64,000 bases of DNA, from NCBI RefSeq assembly GCF_009915765.1, contig NZ_JAABLQ010000001.1:620001-684000 (forward strand), in the 5' to 3' direction. A program made the translations under genes and the position numbers. This document shows, piece after piece, positions 22,108 to 31,911 of this stretch. The notes beneath the pieces are model-generated. The model ran no database searches and was not told the DNA's origin. It saw only the letters and a program-made list of their open reading frames with translations. This DNA is from Pannonibacter sp. XCT-53 (GTDB lineage: Bacteria; Pseudomonadota; Alphaproteobacteria; Rhizobiales; Stappiaceae). Each line of letters begins with the position of its first letter. Within the stretch, counting starts at the first letter, position 1.

Positions 22108-22662
22108 TTACAGCCGCGCCATGAAATGGGCGAAGGACATCATGCCCTCCGGCCAGGGGCCGTGCCCGCTTTCCAGGTTGATGTGGCCGGCGTGACCGGC
22201 GTCCTGCAGCGTGGCGCCCCAGGCCATGGCCAGCCCGCGCGCGACCTCGAAGTCGCAGTAGGCGTCATTCCGGCTGGCGACCACATGGGTGCGGAAGGGC
22301 AGGGGCAGGCGCGGCACCGGCACGAAGTCGCCGCCGTCGAACTCCGGCACGAGGCCCGGGCGGTCCCAGTCGGAGGGGGCGACGAGGAACGCGCCCCTGA
22401 CCTTCTCCTGCGGCAGACCCTGCGCGCCATGGGCGACGAGAACGCAGCCCAGCGAATGGGCCACCAGCACGACCGGCCGGGTGGCCTTCCCGATCTCGGC
22501 GCGCAGGTTCTCCATCCAGACCTTCTTCGACGGCGTCAGCCAGTTGTCCTGCTCGACCACCCGGGCGGTCGAGATCTTGTCCGCCCAGCGGCGCATCCAG
22601 TGGCCGGCCTCGGCATTGCCGAAGCCGGGGATGAGCAGGATCTCAGCCTCTGCCGTCTTCAT
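22108..22662 (-). CDS. RBBP9/YdeN-family alpha/beta hydrolase
   Basis: 184 residues, the compact serine-hydrolase class. LLIPGFGNAEAGHWMRRW is the opening oxyanion region, VLVAHSLGCVLVAH holds the nucleophile Ser, ASRNDAYC the Asp, and AGHINLESGHGPWPEG the His. Substrate unknown. It begins five bases after purB stops on the same strand, so it is probably read from the purB transcript. Confidence 0.87.
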   Translation of the reverse strand: MKTAEAEILLIPGFGNAEAGHWMRRWADKISTARVVEQDNWLTPSKKVWMENLRAEIGKATRPVVLVAHSLGCVLVAHGAQGLPQEKVRGAFLVAPSDWDRPGLVPEFDGGDFVPVPRLPLPFRTHVVASRNDAYCDFEVARGLAMAWGATLQDAGHAGHINLESGHGPWPEGMMSFAHFMARL

Positions 22663-22666
22663 CGCC

Positions 22667-23995
22667 TTACGCCTCGCCGAATACCCGCTTGAAGATCACG
22701 TCGACATTCTTGGTGTGGTAGCCAAGGTCGAAGCGGGCGCGGATCTCGTCTTCCGACAGATACTTGCGCACGTCGGCGTCGTTGAGCAGCTCGGTCAGGA
22801 AGTCGACCGAGGCGCTGCCGGCGACCTGGTAGCTCTCCCAGACCTTCATGGCGTTGCGCTGGACGAGACGGTAGGCATCCTCGCGCGAGGAGCCGGCCTG
22901 GGTCAGCGCCAGCAGGATGCGCTGCGAGTGCACCAGGCCACCGAGGCGGTCCATGTTGCCCATCATGCGCTCCGGATAGACCAGCAGCTTGTCGATGACG
23001 TTGGTCAGCCGCACCAGGGCGAAGTCGAGCGTGATGGTCGCGTCCGGGCCGATCATGCGCTCGACGGAGGAATGCGAGATGTCGCGCTCGTGCCAGAGGG
23101 CCACGTTCTCCATCGCCGGGATGGCGTAGCCGCGCACCAGGCGGGCCAGACCGGTGAGGTTCTCGGTCAGCACCGGGTTGCGCTTGTGCGGCATCGCCGA
23201 GGAGCCCTTCTGGCCGGGGGAGAAATACTCCTCCGCTTCCAGCACTTCCGTGCGCTGCAGGTGGCGCACTTCGGTCGCAAGGCGCTCGATCGACGAGGCG
23301 ATGACGCCGAGCGTGGCGAAATACATCGCATGGCGGTCGCGCGGGATGACCTGGGTGGAGACCGGCTCGGCCTTCAGGCCCATGGCCTCGGCGACGTGTT
23401 CCTCGACGCGCGGGTCGATGTTGGCGAAGGTGCCGACCGCGCCGGAGATGGCACAGGTGGCGATTTCCTCGCGCGCATGCAGGAGGCGGGTGCGGCAGCG
23501 GTCGAACTCGGCATAGGCCTGGGCGAGCTTCAGGCCGAAGGTGACCGGCTCGGCGTGGATGCCATGCGAGCGGCCGATGGTGACCGTGTCCTTGTGCTCG
23601 AAGGCGCGGCGCTTCAGTGCGGCGAGCAGCGCGTCCATGTCCTTCAGCAGCAGGTCCGTCGCCTTGACCAGCTGCACGTTGAAGCAGGTGTCGAGCACGT
23701 CGGAGGAGGTCATGCCCTGGTGCACGAAGCGGGCATCCGGACCGACGATCTCGGCCAGATGGGTCAGGAAGGCGATGACGTCATGCTTGGTCTCGCGCTC
23801 GATCTCGTCGATGCGCTCGATGTCGAAGGTGGCCTTGCCGCCCTTGTCCCAGATGGTTCTTGCCGCGTCCTTCGGGATCACGCCCAGTTCCGCCAGCGCG
23901 TCGCAGGCATGGGCCTCGATCTCGAACCAGATGCGGAACTTCGTCTCTGGCGACCAGATGGCGACCATGTCGGGGCGGGAATAGCGCGGGATCAT
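22667..23995 (-). CDS. purB: Adenylosuccinate lyase
   Basis: 442 residues. Fumarase/aspartase superfamily with the signature [14 protein letters not shown] at about 260-275 (catalytic Ser), [16 protein letters not shown] with the catalytic His, [13 protein letters not shown], and the N-terminal [14 protein letters not shown]. It acts twice in purine nucleotide synthesis: SAICAR to AICAR, and adenylosuccinate to AMP. First gene of the leftward purine block. Confidence 0.98.
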   Translation of the reverse strand: MIPRYSRPDMVAIWSPETKFRIWFEIEAHACDALAELGVIPKDAARTIWDKGGKATFDIERIDEIERETKHDVIAFLTHLAEIVGPDARFVHQGMTSSDVLDTCFNVQLVKATDLLLKDMDALLAALKRRAFEHKDTVTIGRSHGIHAEPVTFGLKLAQAYAEFDRCRTRLLHAREEIATCAISGAVGTFANIDPRVEEHVAEAMGLKAEPVSTQVIPRDRHAMYFATLGVIASSIERLATEVRHLQRTEVLEAEEYFSPGQKGSSAMPHKRNPVLTENLTGLARLVRGYAIPAMENVALWHERDISHSSVERMIGPDATITLDFALVRLTNVIDKLLVYPERMMGNMDRLGGLVHSQRILLALTQAGSSREDAYRLVQRNAMKVWESYQVAGSASVDFLTELLNDADVRKYLSEDEIRARFDLGYHTKNVDVIFKRVFGEA

Positions 23996-24071
23996 CGCGG
24001 GCCTCGTCTATCGGGGGAGCGTTGGGCGTCGCAATAGCAGGAACCGCCCGGAACCTCAATCAGCCCGGATG

Positions 24072-24611
24072 TCAGCCCCGCAGTCCGCCCCGCAGCCCGT
24101 CTGGCCGGCAGCCCTCCTGGTCCTCGCGCTGGCGCCGGCGCACGAACACGACCGCTGCCCCCACCAGCAGCGGCAGCCCGGCCGGCAGCAGGATGCGCAG
24201 GCCGTCGATGGCAAAGAGATAGGCGGCGTTGAGGCCGGTGACCAGCGTCTCGATCACCCAGCCGACCGACAGTGTCGGCTGGTGCCACTGGGCGTAGTAG
24301 GCGCGGAACTGTAGGAAATACAGGAAGGACGTTGCCCCGACCGTGGCAAGGCCGAGGCACAGGAACAGGGCGGCAAAGCGCGCGGACGGGACCCGCCGCC
24401 AGTCCGACAGCCACAGCGCCAGCGGCCAGCCGACGATGGCCCCCGCCAGCCCGCCGACGGCAAAAAGCCCGATGAGGGCGACGGCCCGCGGCGTCAGCGG
24501 TTCCTCGGCCAGGACGAGGTGCAGGCTCGCCAGCCCCGCCGTCACCAGGGGCCAGATCAGCGCGGCCAGCAGCACCTCGCGGCTTCTCGCGGCCGGCGCC
24601 TTGAAATTCAT
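24072..24611 (-). CDS. Integral membrane protein, unknown function
   Basis: 179 residues with four hydrophobic segments (about 13-34, 42-67, 83-105, 120-160) and a basic C-terminus (VRRRQREDQEG). No recognisable family motif. A single copy, just upstream of purB on the same strand with about 75 bases between, and divergent from the DadA-like gene by about 50 bases. Confidence 0.7.
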   Translation of the reverse strand: MNFKAPAARSREVLLAALIWPLVTAGLASLHLVLAEEPLTPRAVALIGLFAVGGLAGAIVGWPLALWLSDWRRVPSARFAALFLCLGLATVGATSFLYFLQFRAYYAQWHQPTLSVGWVIETLVTGLNAAYLFAIDGLRILLPAGLPLLVGAAVVFVRRRQREDQEGCRPDGLRGGLRG

Positions 24612-24660
24612 TGCGGAATTATCCCTGTGTCTTGTTGCGTTTCAGGGTATATGCCGGAGA

Positions 24661-25950
24661 ATGCCGGTGGCAACATCCGGTGAACCGTCGCGGGCAGGTG
24701 CGGGAGTGCAAAGTGTAGACGTCATCGTGCTGGGGGCTGGTATCGTCGGGTCCTCGACGGCCTTGCAGCTCCAGCGCAAGGGGCTTGACGTCGCCCTTGT
24801 CGATCGCCGGCAACCCGGCGAGGAAACCTCCCATGGCAACGCCGGCATCATTGAACGCAACGGTTTCGTGCCGATCGGCTTCCCCGAGGACTGGCGCTTC
24901 CTTGCCGATATCGTCCTCGGGCGCACGCCTGCGGTCAACTACGACCTGAAGACGGTCCTGCGCATCCTGCCCTGGCTCAGGGCGCTGCGCCGCGAATCGG
25001 CCCGGCCGGCGCTGCAGCGCTTTGCCCATGCCATCGACAGTTTCGAGCGTCACGCGGTCGCCGAGCACCAGACACTGGCGGCGCTCGCGTCCTGCGAGCG
25101 GCTCTACCGCAAGACCGGCTGGCTGCATCTCTACCGCACCGAGGCGGCCTACCGGGCAGGCGAAACCGAACGGCATTTCGCCCGGATCTTCGGCGCCGAA
25201 TACCAGGAGCTGGGCCCGCTGGAGATCAACGAGCTGGAACCGGCGCTGATGGCGGACACCTGCCGCGGCGTGTTCTGGCCGGAAAGCCAGTCGGTCTCCA
25301 GCCCCGGCGGTGTGACAAAAGCCTTCGCCAAGGCCGTCACCGACCGGGGCGGGCATCTCTATCTCGGCGACGCCCGGCGGCTCAGCCGCTCGCGCGGGGG
25401 CTGGGCGCTGGCCACGGATCGCGGGCCGGTGTGGGGGCGGGCCGCCGTCATCTGTCTCGGGCCCTGGGCCCCGGACCTCCTGAAGACCCTCGGCCTGCGC
25501 TTCCCGATGATCGTCAAGCGCGGCTATCACCTGCACTACAAGCCTCCGGCCAACGTGTCGCTGACCCGGCCTGTTGTCGATCTGGAAAACGGCTTCGTGC
25601 TGACGCCGATGGAGAAGGGGATCCGGCTTACCACCGGCATCGAGTTCCGCGACCGCGATGCGCCGCCCTCGCCGGTGCAGGTGACGCGCGCGCTGGCCAA
25701 GGCGCGGGAGATCCTGCCGCTCGGCATCCCGGTGGAATCAGAGCCCTGGATGGGCGCTCGCCCCTGCCTGCCGGACTCGCTGCCCGTCACCGGGGCGGCG
25801 CCCGGCGAATCGGGCCTGTGGCTGAACTTCGGCCATGGCCACGTGGGCTTCACGCTCGGGCCGGTCACCGGCCGGCTGGTGGCGGAGATGATCACCGGCC
25901 AGGTCCCGTTCGTGGACCCCGGCCCGCTGTCGCCTAATCGGTTCGCTTAG
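24661..25950 (+). CDS. FAD-dependent amino-acid oxidase/dehydrogenase (DadA-like)
   Basis: 429 residues from the ATG at 24661; a GTG at 24706, closer to the fold start, is also plausible. The dinucleotide fold VDVIVLGAGIVGSSTALQLQRKG begins about residue 18, followed by VDRRQPGEETSHGNAGIIE. ESQSVSSPGGVTKAFAKAV and RPCLPDSLPVTGAAPGESGLWLNFGHGHVGFTLGPVTGRLVAEM are the DadA/DAAO-family substrate and FAD-binding ends. Likely oxidises a D-amino acid or proline-like substrate. Its last 17 bases overlap the convergent AT-rich gene. Confidence 0.87.
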   Translation: MPVATSGEPSRAGAGVQSVDVIVLGAGIVGSSTALQLQRKGLDVALVDRRQPGEETSHGNAGIIERNGFVPIGFPEDWRFLADIVLGRTPAVNYDLKTVLRILPWLRALRRESARPALQRFAHAIDSFERHAVAEHQTLAALASCERLYRKTGWLHLYRTEAAYRAGETERHFARIFGAEYQELGPLEINELEPALMADTCRGVFWPESQSVSSPGGVTKAFAKAVTDRGGHLYLGDARRLSRSRGGWALATDRGPVWGRAAVICLGPWAPDLLKTLGLRFPMIVKRGYHLHYKPPANVSLTRPVVDLENGFVLTPMEKGIRLTTGIEFRDRDAPPSPVQVTRALAKAREILPLGIPVESEPWMGARPCLPDSLPVTGAAPGESGLWLNFGHGHVGFTLGPVTGRLVAEMITGQVPFVDPGPLSPNRFA

Positions 25951-26458
25951 CCGAGTCGACCTTGAGCGTTTGCCCTTTTTTTAGCTCCGTCAATTGCTTT
26001 TGAAGGATTTTTGATGCGCCCATCATGCCTAGAAGGCCGATGAAGAGCAATGCTGCTCCAGCCGCGGCCATGATCAGGGTTAGATACTGTATATCGTCAA
26101 ATAAAATATCAGGAATTGACTTGACCAGCAGCAGTATACCAAAAATTGACACCGCTGCGTGAGTCGCTACTCTAAATATTACCCACCCTAAAAATTGGAA
26201 TTCTTCTTTGCAAAAAATGTAAACTATAATAATTCCGGTAGCTATTAGAGTTGATCCTAGTACAGTTAAAAAAAATCTTGGATCATTTTTGTACTGCTGA
26301 TATATGAATTCGATTCCAAGGAATAGCAAATAAACCGCAATCAATACAAGTATCGTAATCGCTGTAGGTCTTGCTATTAAAATCAGAAAGGCAAAAATCA
26401 CCGGTATCATCCAAATTACAAATACTGCAATTAGAATTCCTCCGGCGATTTCTAGCAT
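25934..26458 (-). CDS. AT-rich orphan integral membrane protein
   Basis: 174 residues with five or so hydrophobic segments (about 4-30, 32-50, 62-85, 90-113, 122-148) and a Lys-rich cytosolic tail (ILQKQLTELKKGQTLKVDSAKRTD). No family recognised. Base composition is sharply different from all other genes: 26221-26280 has 17 G/C of 60, against 44 of 60 at 25861-25920. Codons such as ATA, TTA and AAT are frequent in it and rare elsewhere. It overlaps the convergent DadA-like gene by 17 bases. Recent acquisition is the natural reading; the overlap suggests its 3' end was formed by reading into the resident gene. Confidence 0.7.
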   Translation of the reverse strand: MLEIAGGILIAVFVIWMIPVIFAFLILIARPTAITILVLIAVYLLFLGIEFIYQQYKNDPRFFLTVLGSTLIATGIIIVYIFCKEEFQFLGWVIFRVATHAAVSIFGILLLVKSIPDILFDDIQYLTLIMAAAGAALLFIGLLGMMGASKILQKQLTELKKGQTLKVDSAKRTD

Positions 26459-26519
26459 CGATTGATTTTTTCCTGTGGCTGCTTTGATCTTTCTACGTTT
26501 TAAAAGCAGATGAATGTGC

Positions 26520-26999
26520 TCAGCGCTCGCGCAGCGGCAACGCCACCGTGTCCTTCACCGTGTTGACCACGATCCGGGACTGCACGTCGGAGACCAGCGT
26601 GTTGTCCAGGAGCTTCAGCCGCAGGAAGTTGTCATAGGCCTTGATGTCGTCGGTGACGACCTTGATCAGATAGTCGACCGCGCCGGTGATCCGCTCGCAG
26701 GTGACGACTTCCGGCCAGTGATGCACGAGCTTGTCGAAGGTCTCCATGTTCTCGCGGCTCGGCACCGTGAGCTTCACGAAGGCATAGGACACGAAGCCGA
26801 GACCGACCGATTCCCGGTCGACGACGGCCACCACCTGGCGGATGACCCCCATTTCCTTCAGCTTCTTGATGCGACGCCAGCACGGCGTCTGGCTCATCCC
26901 GGCAGCCTTGGCAATTTCGGCAATGGATTGTGAGGCGTCCCTTTGGAGCACCCGCAAGACACGAATGTCCGATGGATCGAGGAGAAAATTTTCAGTCAT
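26520..26999 (-). CDS. Lrp/AsnC-family transcriptional regulator
   Basis: 159 residues from MTENFLLDPSDIRVLRVLQRDASQ. N-terminal helix-turn-helix IAEIAKAAGMSQTPCWRRIKKLKEMGVI (about 23-50) and C-terminal RAM/ligand domain (VVTCERITGAVDYLIKVVTDDIKAYDNFL). Feast/famine regulators sense amino acids. It is divergent from the indolepyruvate ferredoxin oxidoreductase gene, about 155 bases apart, so it probably regulates that gene and itself; aromatic or branched amino acids are the likely cue. Confidence 0.93.
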   Translation of the reverse strand: MTENFLLDPSDIRVLRVLQRDASQSIAEIAKAAGMSQTPCWRRIKKLKEMGVIRQVVAVVDRESVGLGFVSYAFVKLTVPSRENMETFDKLVHHWPEVVTCERITGAVDYLIKVVTDDIKAYDNFLRLKLLDNTLVSDVQSRIVVNTVKDTVALPLRER

Positions 27000-27153
27000 T
27001 CCCGGCTTCTTGGAAGGATTGCGCCACTTCGGGCTCTTGTGGCGGCACAATAGCACAGAAATCGCTGCGGAAAAGGAGGATATTGGTCGGTAGAAGGGCT
27101 GAGTTCTGACGGCGCTGACCACCCGCCGGACGACCGGCCGAGGAGGGGATCCG

Positions 27154-30100
27154 ATGAACGCTCACGCACCCATCGTTGCGCACGAAAACAAGCCCGGCAA
27201 GTCCATTTCACTGGAAGACAAGTATTCTGCCACGGATGGACGCATTTATCTGACAGGCATCCAGGCCCTGGTGCGCCTGGCGCTCGACCGCAAGCGCCTG
27301 GATCGCGCGGCCGGGCTCAAGACCGGCGGGTTCATTTCCGGCTACCGCGGCTCGCCGCTCGCCGGTTACGACACCGAGCTGACCCGCGCCCGCCGTCACC
27401 TCTCCGCCCATGACGTGGTGTTCAAGCCGGGCGTCAACGAGGAACTCGGTGCCACCGCCGTCTGGGGCTCCCAGAAGGTCCGCCAGCATGGGCGCGGCTC
27501 CAGTTTCGATGGCGTCTTCGGCATCTGGTACGGCAAGGCGCCCGGCGTCGACCGCGCCGGGGACGTGCTGAAGCAGGCCAATGCCTCCGGCGTCGACCGG
27601 CACGGCGGCGTGCTGGCCCTCGCTGGTGACGATCATCTCGCAAAGTCGTCGATCCTGCCGGCGCAGAGCGAATTCTTCTTCGAGCATGCCGAAATGCCGG
27701 TGCTCAATCCGGCCGACATCCAGGATGTCCTCGACTACGGCCTGCACGGTTTCGAGCTGTCGCGCTTTTCCGGCCTCTGGGCGGCGATCATCTGCCTTGC
27801 CGACACGATGGATGCCTCGGCCACCATTTCGGTGCGTCCGGAGCGGCTGTCCTTCCTGCGGCCCGAGTTCGATCCGCGTGACGACCAGGACCTCAACCGC
27901 GTGCTGCTGCTCGGCAACCGTCTCGAGACCGAGCGCCTGCTGCGCGATGTGCGCTTGCCTGCGGCCCAGGCCTATGTCCGGGCAAACCGGCTTGATCATG
28001 TCGCCTTCGGGGCCAGCCGTCCGCGCTTCGGCATCGTCGCCACCGGCAAGGCTTTCCGCGACCTGCTGCAGGCGCTGGACCTGATGGGCATTTCCGAGGC
28101 CCGGGCCCGCGACATCGGCCTTGCCGTCTACAAGGTGGCGATGCCCTGGCCGCTTGAGCCGCAGGCATTCTCCGAATTCGGGCGCGGCCTGTCGAAGCTG
28201 CTCGTCGTCGAGCACAAGCGGGCCTTCATGGAACCGCAGATCAAGTCGATCTCCTATCACTGGCCGGAAGGCTCGCGGCCGCTGATCTGGGGCAAGCGCA
28301 CGCCGGATGGCTCGCATTTCCTGTCGGATGTGCTGGAACTGTCGGCGGCCGAGATCATCCAGGCCCTGCTCAAGTTCCTGCCCGACGAGGTGGTTAGCGA
28401 CGAGATGCGCGGCGTCGCCGAGAAGATGACGATGCAGGTGATGTGGGCGCAGGGCCACGCGGAACGTGCGGCGCGCGTGCCGTATTTCTGCTCCGGCTGC
28501 CCGCATTCCTCCTCGACCAAGACCCCCGAGGGCTCGCGTTCGCTGCCGGGCATCGGCTGCCACGCCATGACCGAGCAGGCCGGCCGCACCACGGATGGCC
28601 AGATCGCCATGGGCGGCGAGGGCGTGCTGTGGGTCGGCCAGAAGGACTTCTCCAACGACACGCATGTCTTTGCGAACCTGGGCGACGGCACCTATTTCCA
28701 TTCCGGAATTCTGGCCATCCGCCAGGCGATCTCCGCCCGGGTGCCGATCACCTACAAGATCCTCTACAACGACGCCGTCGCCATGACCGGCGGCCAGCCG
28801 CATGACGGCAACCTGACGGTGCCGCAGATCACCCGCCAGCTTGAGGCCGAGGGTGTCGAGCGCATCGCCGTCGTCTCGGAAGATCCGGACGCCTACATCG
28901 GCCGCAGCGACCTCGCGCCGCTGACCCAGGTGGTGCACCGCGATTTCCTGATGGACGTGCAGCGCGAGTTCCAGACGGTCGAGGGCGTCACGGTCATCGT
29001 CTATGACCAGACCTGCGCGGCCGAGAAGCGCCGTCGCCGCAAGAAGGGCTCCTTCCCGGATCCGGACCTGCGGCTGTTCATCAACGACCGCGTCTGCGAG
29101 GGCTGCGGCGATTGCTCGGTGCAGTCGAACTGCCTGTCGGTCGAGCCGCTGAAGACGCCGTTCGGCGAGAAGCGCCAGATCAACCAGTCGAGCTGCAACA
29201 AGGACTTCTCCTGCGTGAAGGGCTTCTGCCCGTCCTTCGTCGAGGTCGAGGGGGCGGCGCTGCGCAAGGCCACCACCAAGGGCCTCGACATCGACGCGAT
29301 GCTGGCCGGCCTGCCGCCGGTGACGCTGCCGGGGCTGGAACGCACCCGCAACCTCCTCGTCGCCGGCATCGGCGGCATGGGCGTGACGACGATCTCCGCT
29401 GTCCTGGCCATGGCCGCGCATCTCGACGGCATTCAGGCCTCGACGCTCGACATGACCGGTCTGGCGCAGAAGGGCGGTCCGGTGACCTCGCACGTGCGCT
29501 TTGCCTCGCTGGAGCGCGAGATCGAGGGGCCGCGCGTGCCCACCGCGGCGCTTGACGTGCTGATCGCCTCCGACATGGTGGTGGCCACCAATGCCGAGCA
29601 GCTCGCGCTGGCCAACCGCGCGGTGCTGCTCAGCGTCGCCAACACCCGCGTCGCGCCGACGGCCGAATTCGTGCTGAAGCAGACGCTGTCCTTCGACGAG
29701 GCACGCATGCTGAAGTCGCTCGAGGCCGCCTCGCAGACCTGCCTGCCCGTGGATGCGGCCAGCGTTGCCGAGAAGCTCTTCGGCGATGCCATCTATGCGA
29801 ACATGATGCTGGTCGGCATGGCCTATCAGGCCGGCGGCCTGCCGGTCCGGGCCGAGGCGATCGAGGCGGCTCTTGAGCTGAACGGCGCATCCGTTGCCAG
29901 CAACATCAAGGCCTTCCGTGCCGGGCGCGTGCTGGCAGCCGCACCGCAGCAGATCCTCTCGGCGCTGCCGGGTCAGGAGAAGCCGGCGGCCGAGACGCTG
30001 GACGAGAAGATCGCCCGCTATGTCGGCGAGCTGACCGCCTATCAGGATGCCGCCTATGCGGCCCGCTTCAGCACGCTGGTGGCGGACCTGCGCAAGGCCG

Positions 30101-30666
30101 ATGCGACGCATGGCCCGGGCACCTTCCGCCTGACCGAGACGGTCGCGGACATGCTCTACAAGGTGATGGCCTACAAGGACGAGTACGAGGTTGCCCGCCT
30201 CTATGCCGATCCGGCCTTCAAGACCAAGCTGATGGCGCAGTTCGACGATCCGAAGAAGGTGAAGGTCCTGCTCGCCCCGCCGCTGCTGGCCCACCGCAAG
30301 GACCCGAAGACCGGCCGTCCGGCCAAGATCGCCTTCGGCCCCTGGATCTTCTCTGCCTTCCGCCTGCTGTCGAGGTTCAAGTCGCTGCGCGGCAGCAAGC
30401 TCGACATCTTCGGCTACAGCGCCGAACGCAAGGCCGAGCGCGCGCTGGTCGACAGCTACAGCGCCGATGTCGCCGTGATCACCCGTCATCTCGGCACGGC
30501 CAACTACGGCCTGCTGGTCGAGATCGCCCGCGTGCCGGATCTGGTCCGCGGCTTCGGTCCGGTGAAGGAGGCCAACCTTGAGAAGGCCGAGGCCAAGCGC
30601 AGCCAGCTGATGCAGAAGCTTGTGGCCGGAACGGGCCCGGAAGGCTTCATGGCGGCGGCCGAGTAA
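27154..30666 (+). CDS. iorAB: Indolepyruvate ferredoxin oxidoreductase, fused alpha-beta form
   Basis: 1170 residues. TPP-dependent 2-oxoacid:ferredoxin oxidoreductase in one chain. Residues 1-420 hold the pyrimidine-binding/IorA part (GGFISGYRGSPLAGYDTEL). Residues 430-620 are the TPP-binding part (YFCSGCPHSSSTK, GIGCHAMTEQAGRTT, FANLGDGTYFHSG). A cysteine cluster RVCEGCGDCSVQSNC starts at about 646, and the gamma-like domain GIGGMGVTTISAVLAMAA at about 735. It oxidises aryl-pyruvates from aromatic amino acid transamination to aryl-acetyl-CoA with ferredoxin as acceptor. GAGGAGGGG ribosome-binding site. It is the longest gene here. The proposed regulator is the divergent Lrp/AsnC gene. Confidence 0.95.
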   Translation: MNAHAPIVAHENKPGKSISLEDKYSATDGRIYLTGIQALVRLALDRKRLDRAAGLKTGGFISGYRGSPLAGYDTELTRARRHLSAHDVVFKPGVNEELGATAVWGSQKVRQHGRGSSFDGVFGIWYGKAPGVDRAGDVLKQANASGVDRHGGVLALAGDDHLAKSSILPAQSEFFFEHAEMPVLNPADIQDVLDYGLHGFELSRFSGLWAAIICLADTMDASATISVRPERLSFLRPEFDPRDDQDLNRVLLLGNRLETERLLRDVRLPAAQAYVRANRLDHVAFGASRPRFGIVATGKAFRDLLQALDLMGISEARARDIGLAVYKVAMPWPLEPQAFSEFGRGLSKLLVVEHKRAFMEPQIKSISYHWPEGSRPLIWGKRTPDGSHFLSDVLELSAAEIIQALLKFLPDEVVSDEMRGVAEKMTMQVMWAQGHAERAARVPYFCSGCPHSSSTKTPEGSRSLPGIGCHAMTEQAGRTTDGQIAMGGEGVLWVGQKDFSNDTHVFANLGDGTYFHSGILAIRQAISARVPITYKILYNDAVAMTGGQPHDGNLTVPQITRQLEAEGVERIAVVSEDPDAYIGRSDLAPLTQVVHRDFLMDVQREFQTVEGVTVIVYDQTCAAEKRRRRKKGSFPDPDLRLFINDRVCEGCGDCSVQSNCLSVEPLKTPFGEKRQINQSSCNKDFSCVKGFCPSFVEVEGAALRKATTKGLDIDAMLAGLPPVTLPGLERTRNLLVAGIGGMGVTTISAVLAMAAHLDGIQASTLDMTGLAQKGGPVTSHVRFASLEREIEGPRVPTAALDVLIASDMVVATNAEQLALANRAVLLSVANTRVAPTAEFVLKQTLSFDEARMLKSLEAASQTCLPVDAASVAEKLFGDAIYANMMLVGMAYQAGGLPVRAEAIEAALELNGASVASNIKAFRAGRVLAAAPQQILSALPGQEKPAAETLDEKIARYVGELTAYQDAAYAARFSTLVADLRKADATHGPGTFRLTETVADMLYKVMAYKDEYEVARLYADPAFKTKLMAQFDDPKKVKVLLAPPLLAHRKDPKTGRPAKIAFGPWIFSAFRLLSRFKSLRGSKLDIFGYSAERKAERALVDSYSADVAVITRHLGTANYGLLVEIARVPDLVRGFGPVKEANLEKAEAKRSQLMQKLVAGTGPEGFMAAAE

Positions 30667-30739
30667 GCCGCCTCCCGGCGGATCGTCCAGCCTGTCCCGG
30701 GCGCGCGCACGCGCCCGGGCTGCAGCGACCGGTGGCCGT

Positions 30740-31765
30740 TCAGGCGCGGGTCCCGCCGAACCGCTGCTGCCAGGTCGGCACCGGATCCCCCGGGGCCGGC
30801 GTTGCATGATAGATGCCCCGGGCAATGGCGCGGGCGAGGGTGGACACGGCGGCAGCCCCCAGCTGCACCATGTCCGCCATCGGCCGCTCGAGCTTGCGTT
30901 GCCCCGTCGACAGGGCAAACACCAGATCCCCGTCCAGCGGCGTGTGCGCCGGCCACAGCGCGCGGGCGAGCCCGTCATGGGCCATCACGGCCAGCCGTTT
31001 GGCCTCGGCCTTGGTCAGGATCGCGTCGGTGGCGACGGCGGCAATGGTGGTGTTGGCGCCGGCCGACAGCGCATCGAGCTTGGTCCGCACGTCGACGGCA
31101 TCCGGCGGCAGCGGCGCGGGATAGCCGAGACCGCCGAACTCGCCGTCCCGCTCGTAGGGTGCCGCCCAGAAATGCCGCGTATCGCCGACGGTTGCCCGTC
31201 CGAGTGCGTTGACGGCGACAATCGCCCCGACCGTCACGCCGTTGTCCAGGCGGATCGATGCCGAGCCGAGGCCTCCCTTCAGGTTGGCCGTGGTCGCGCC
31301 GCAGCCGGCCCCATGGGAGCCGAGCGGGAAGTCGCGCGAGACCGTGTCCAGCGCCGCGCGGCCGAGATCGCGGTAAGGGGCAGCGTCGCCCCAGCTCTTG
31401 TTGCCGCCGTTCAGCAGGTCGAACAGGATCGCCGAGGGAACGATCGGCACGCGCACCGGTCCGACCTGGAACCCGCGCCCCATTTCCGCCAGTCGTCCCT
31501 GCACGCCCGCGCCGGCATCGAGGCCGAAGGCGGAGCCGCCGGCCAGCACGATGGCATCGACGGCTTCGACCGTCTGCTCCGGCTCCAGCAAGGCGATCTC
31601 GCGCGTGCCCGGAGCACCGCCATGGATGGCGACCGAGGCGACGGCCGGCTGGTCGGGCAGGATCACGGTGACGCCGGACTTGAGATCATGGTCATCGGCC
31701 CAGCCGACGGAGAGCCCCGGCACGTCGGTGATCAGGTTGCGCGGCGCGCCTGTCGGTCTGGCCAA
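30740..31765 (-). CDS. P1-family (DmpA/S58-type) self-processing peptidase
   Basis: 341 residues from a TTG at 31765, chosen because AGGGAGG lies 6 bases upstream; a GTG at 31837 is in frame but has no ribosome-binding site. Family marks: NLITDVPGLSVGWADD, AIVLAGGSAFGLDAGAGVQ, GSHGAGCGATTANLKGGLGSAS, VGAIVAVNALG, and AGANTTIAAVATDA near 235. The peptide bond before the first Thr of that last motif is the expected autocleavage site, making the N-terminal nucleophile of the beta chain. Members are aminopeptidases or amidases. Convergent with iorAB. Confidence 0.88.
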   Translation of the reverse strand: MARPTGAPRNLITDVPGLSVGWADDHDLKSGVTVILPDQPAVASVAIHGGAPGTREIALLEPEQTVEAVDAIVLAGGSAFGLDAGAGVQGRLAEMGRGFQVGPVRVPIVPSAILFDLLNGGNKSWGDAAPYRDLGRAALDTVSRDFPLGSHGAGCGATTANLKGGLGSASIRLDNGVTVGAIVAVNALGRATVGDTRHFWAAPYERDGEFGGLGYPAPLPPDAVDVRTKLDALSAGANTTIAAVATDAILTKAEAKRLAVMAHDGLARALWPAHTPLDGDLVFALSTGQRKLERPMADMVQLGAAAVSTLARAIARGIYHATPAPGDPVPTWQQRFGGTRA

Positions 31766-31911
31766 GGTCTGCCTCCCTCGCGCCCCGCGCGGAGGGCGGG
31801 CTTGCGGGCTTTCGGGGAGCTGCGCGGCGACGGACACCGGCAGCGGCGAGAGGCCAGCCTGCGCGGCTTTTGCCGCCAGCGCAAGGGTGGCGCTGCGTCG
31901 CGGTCAGCCGG

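Noticed and set aside
27208..30978. A 1256-codon open frame antisense to the indolepyruvate oxidoreductase
   Set aside because: High-GC codon bias leaves the opposite strand open; the translation is Arg/Gly/His/Leu-rich with no domain, and the sense gene is unmistakable.
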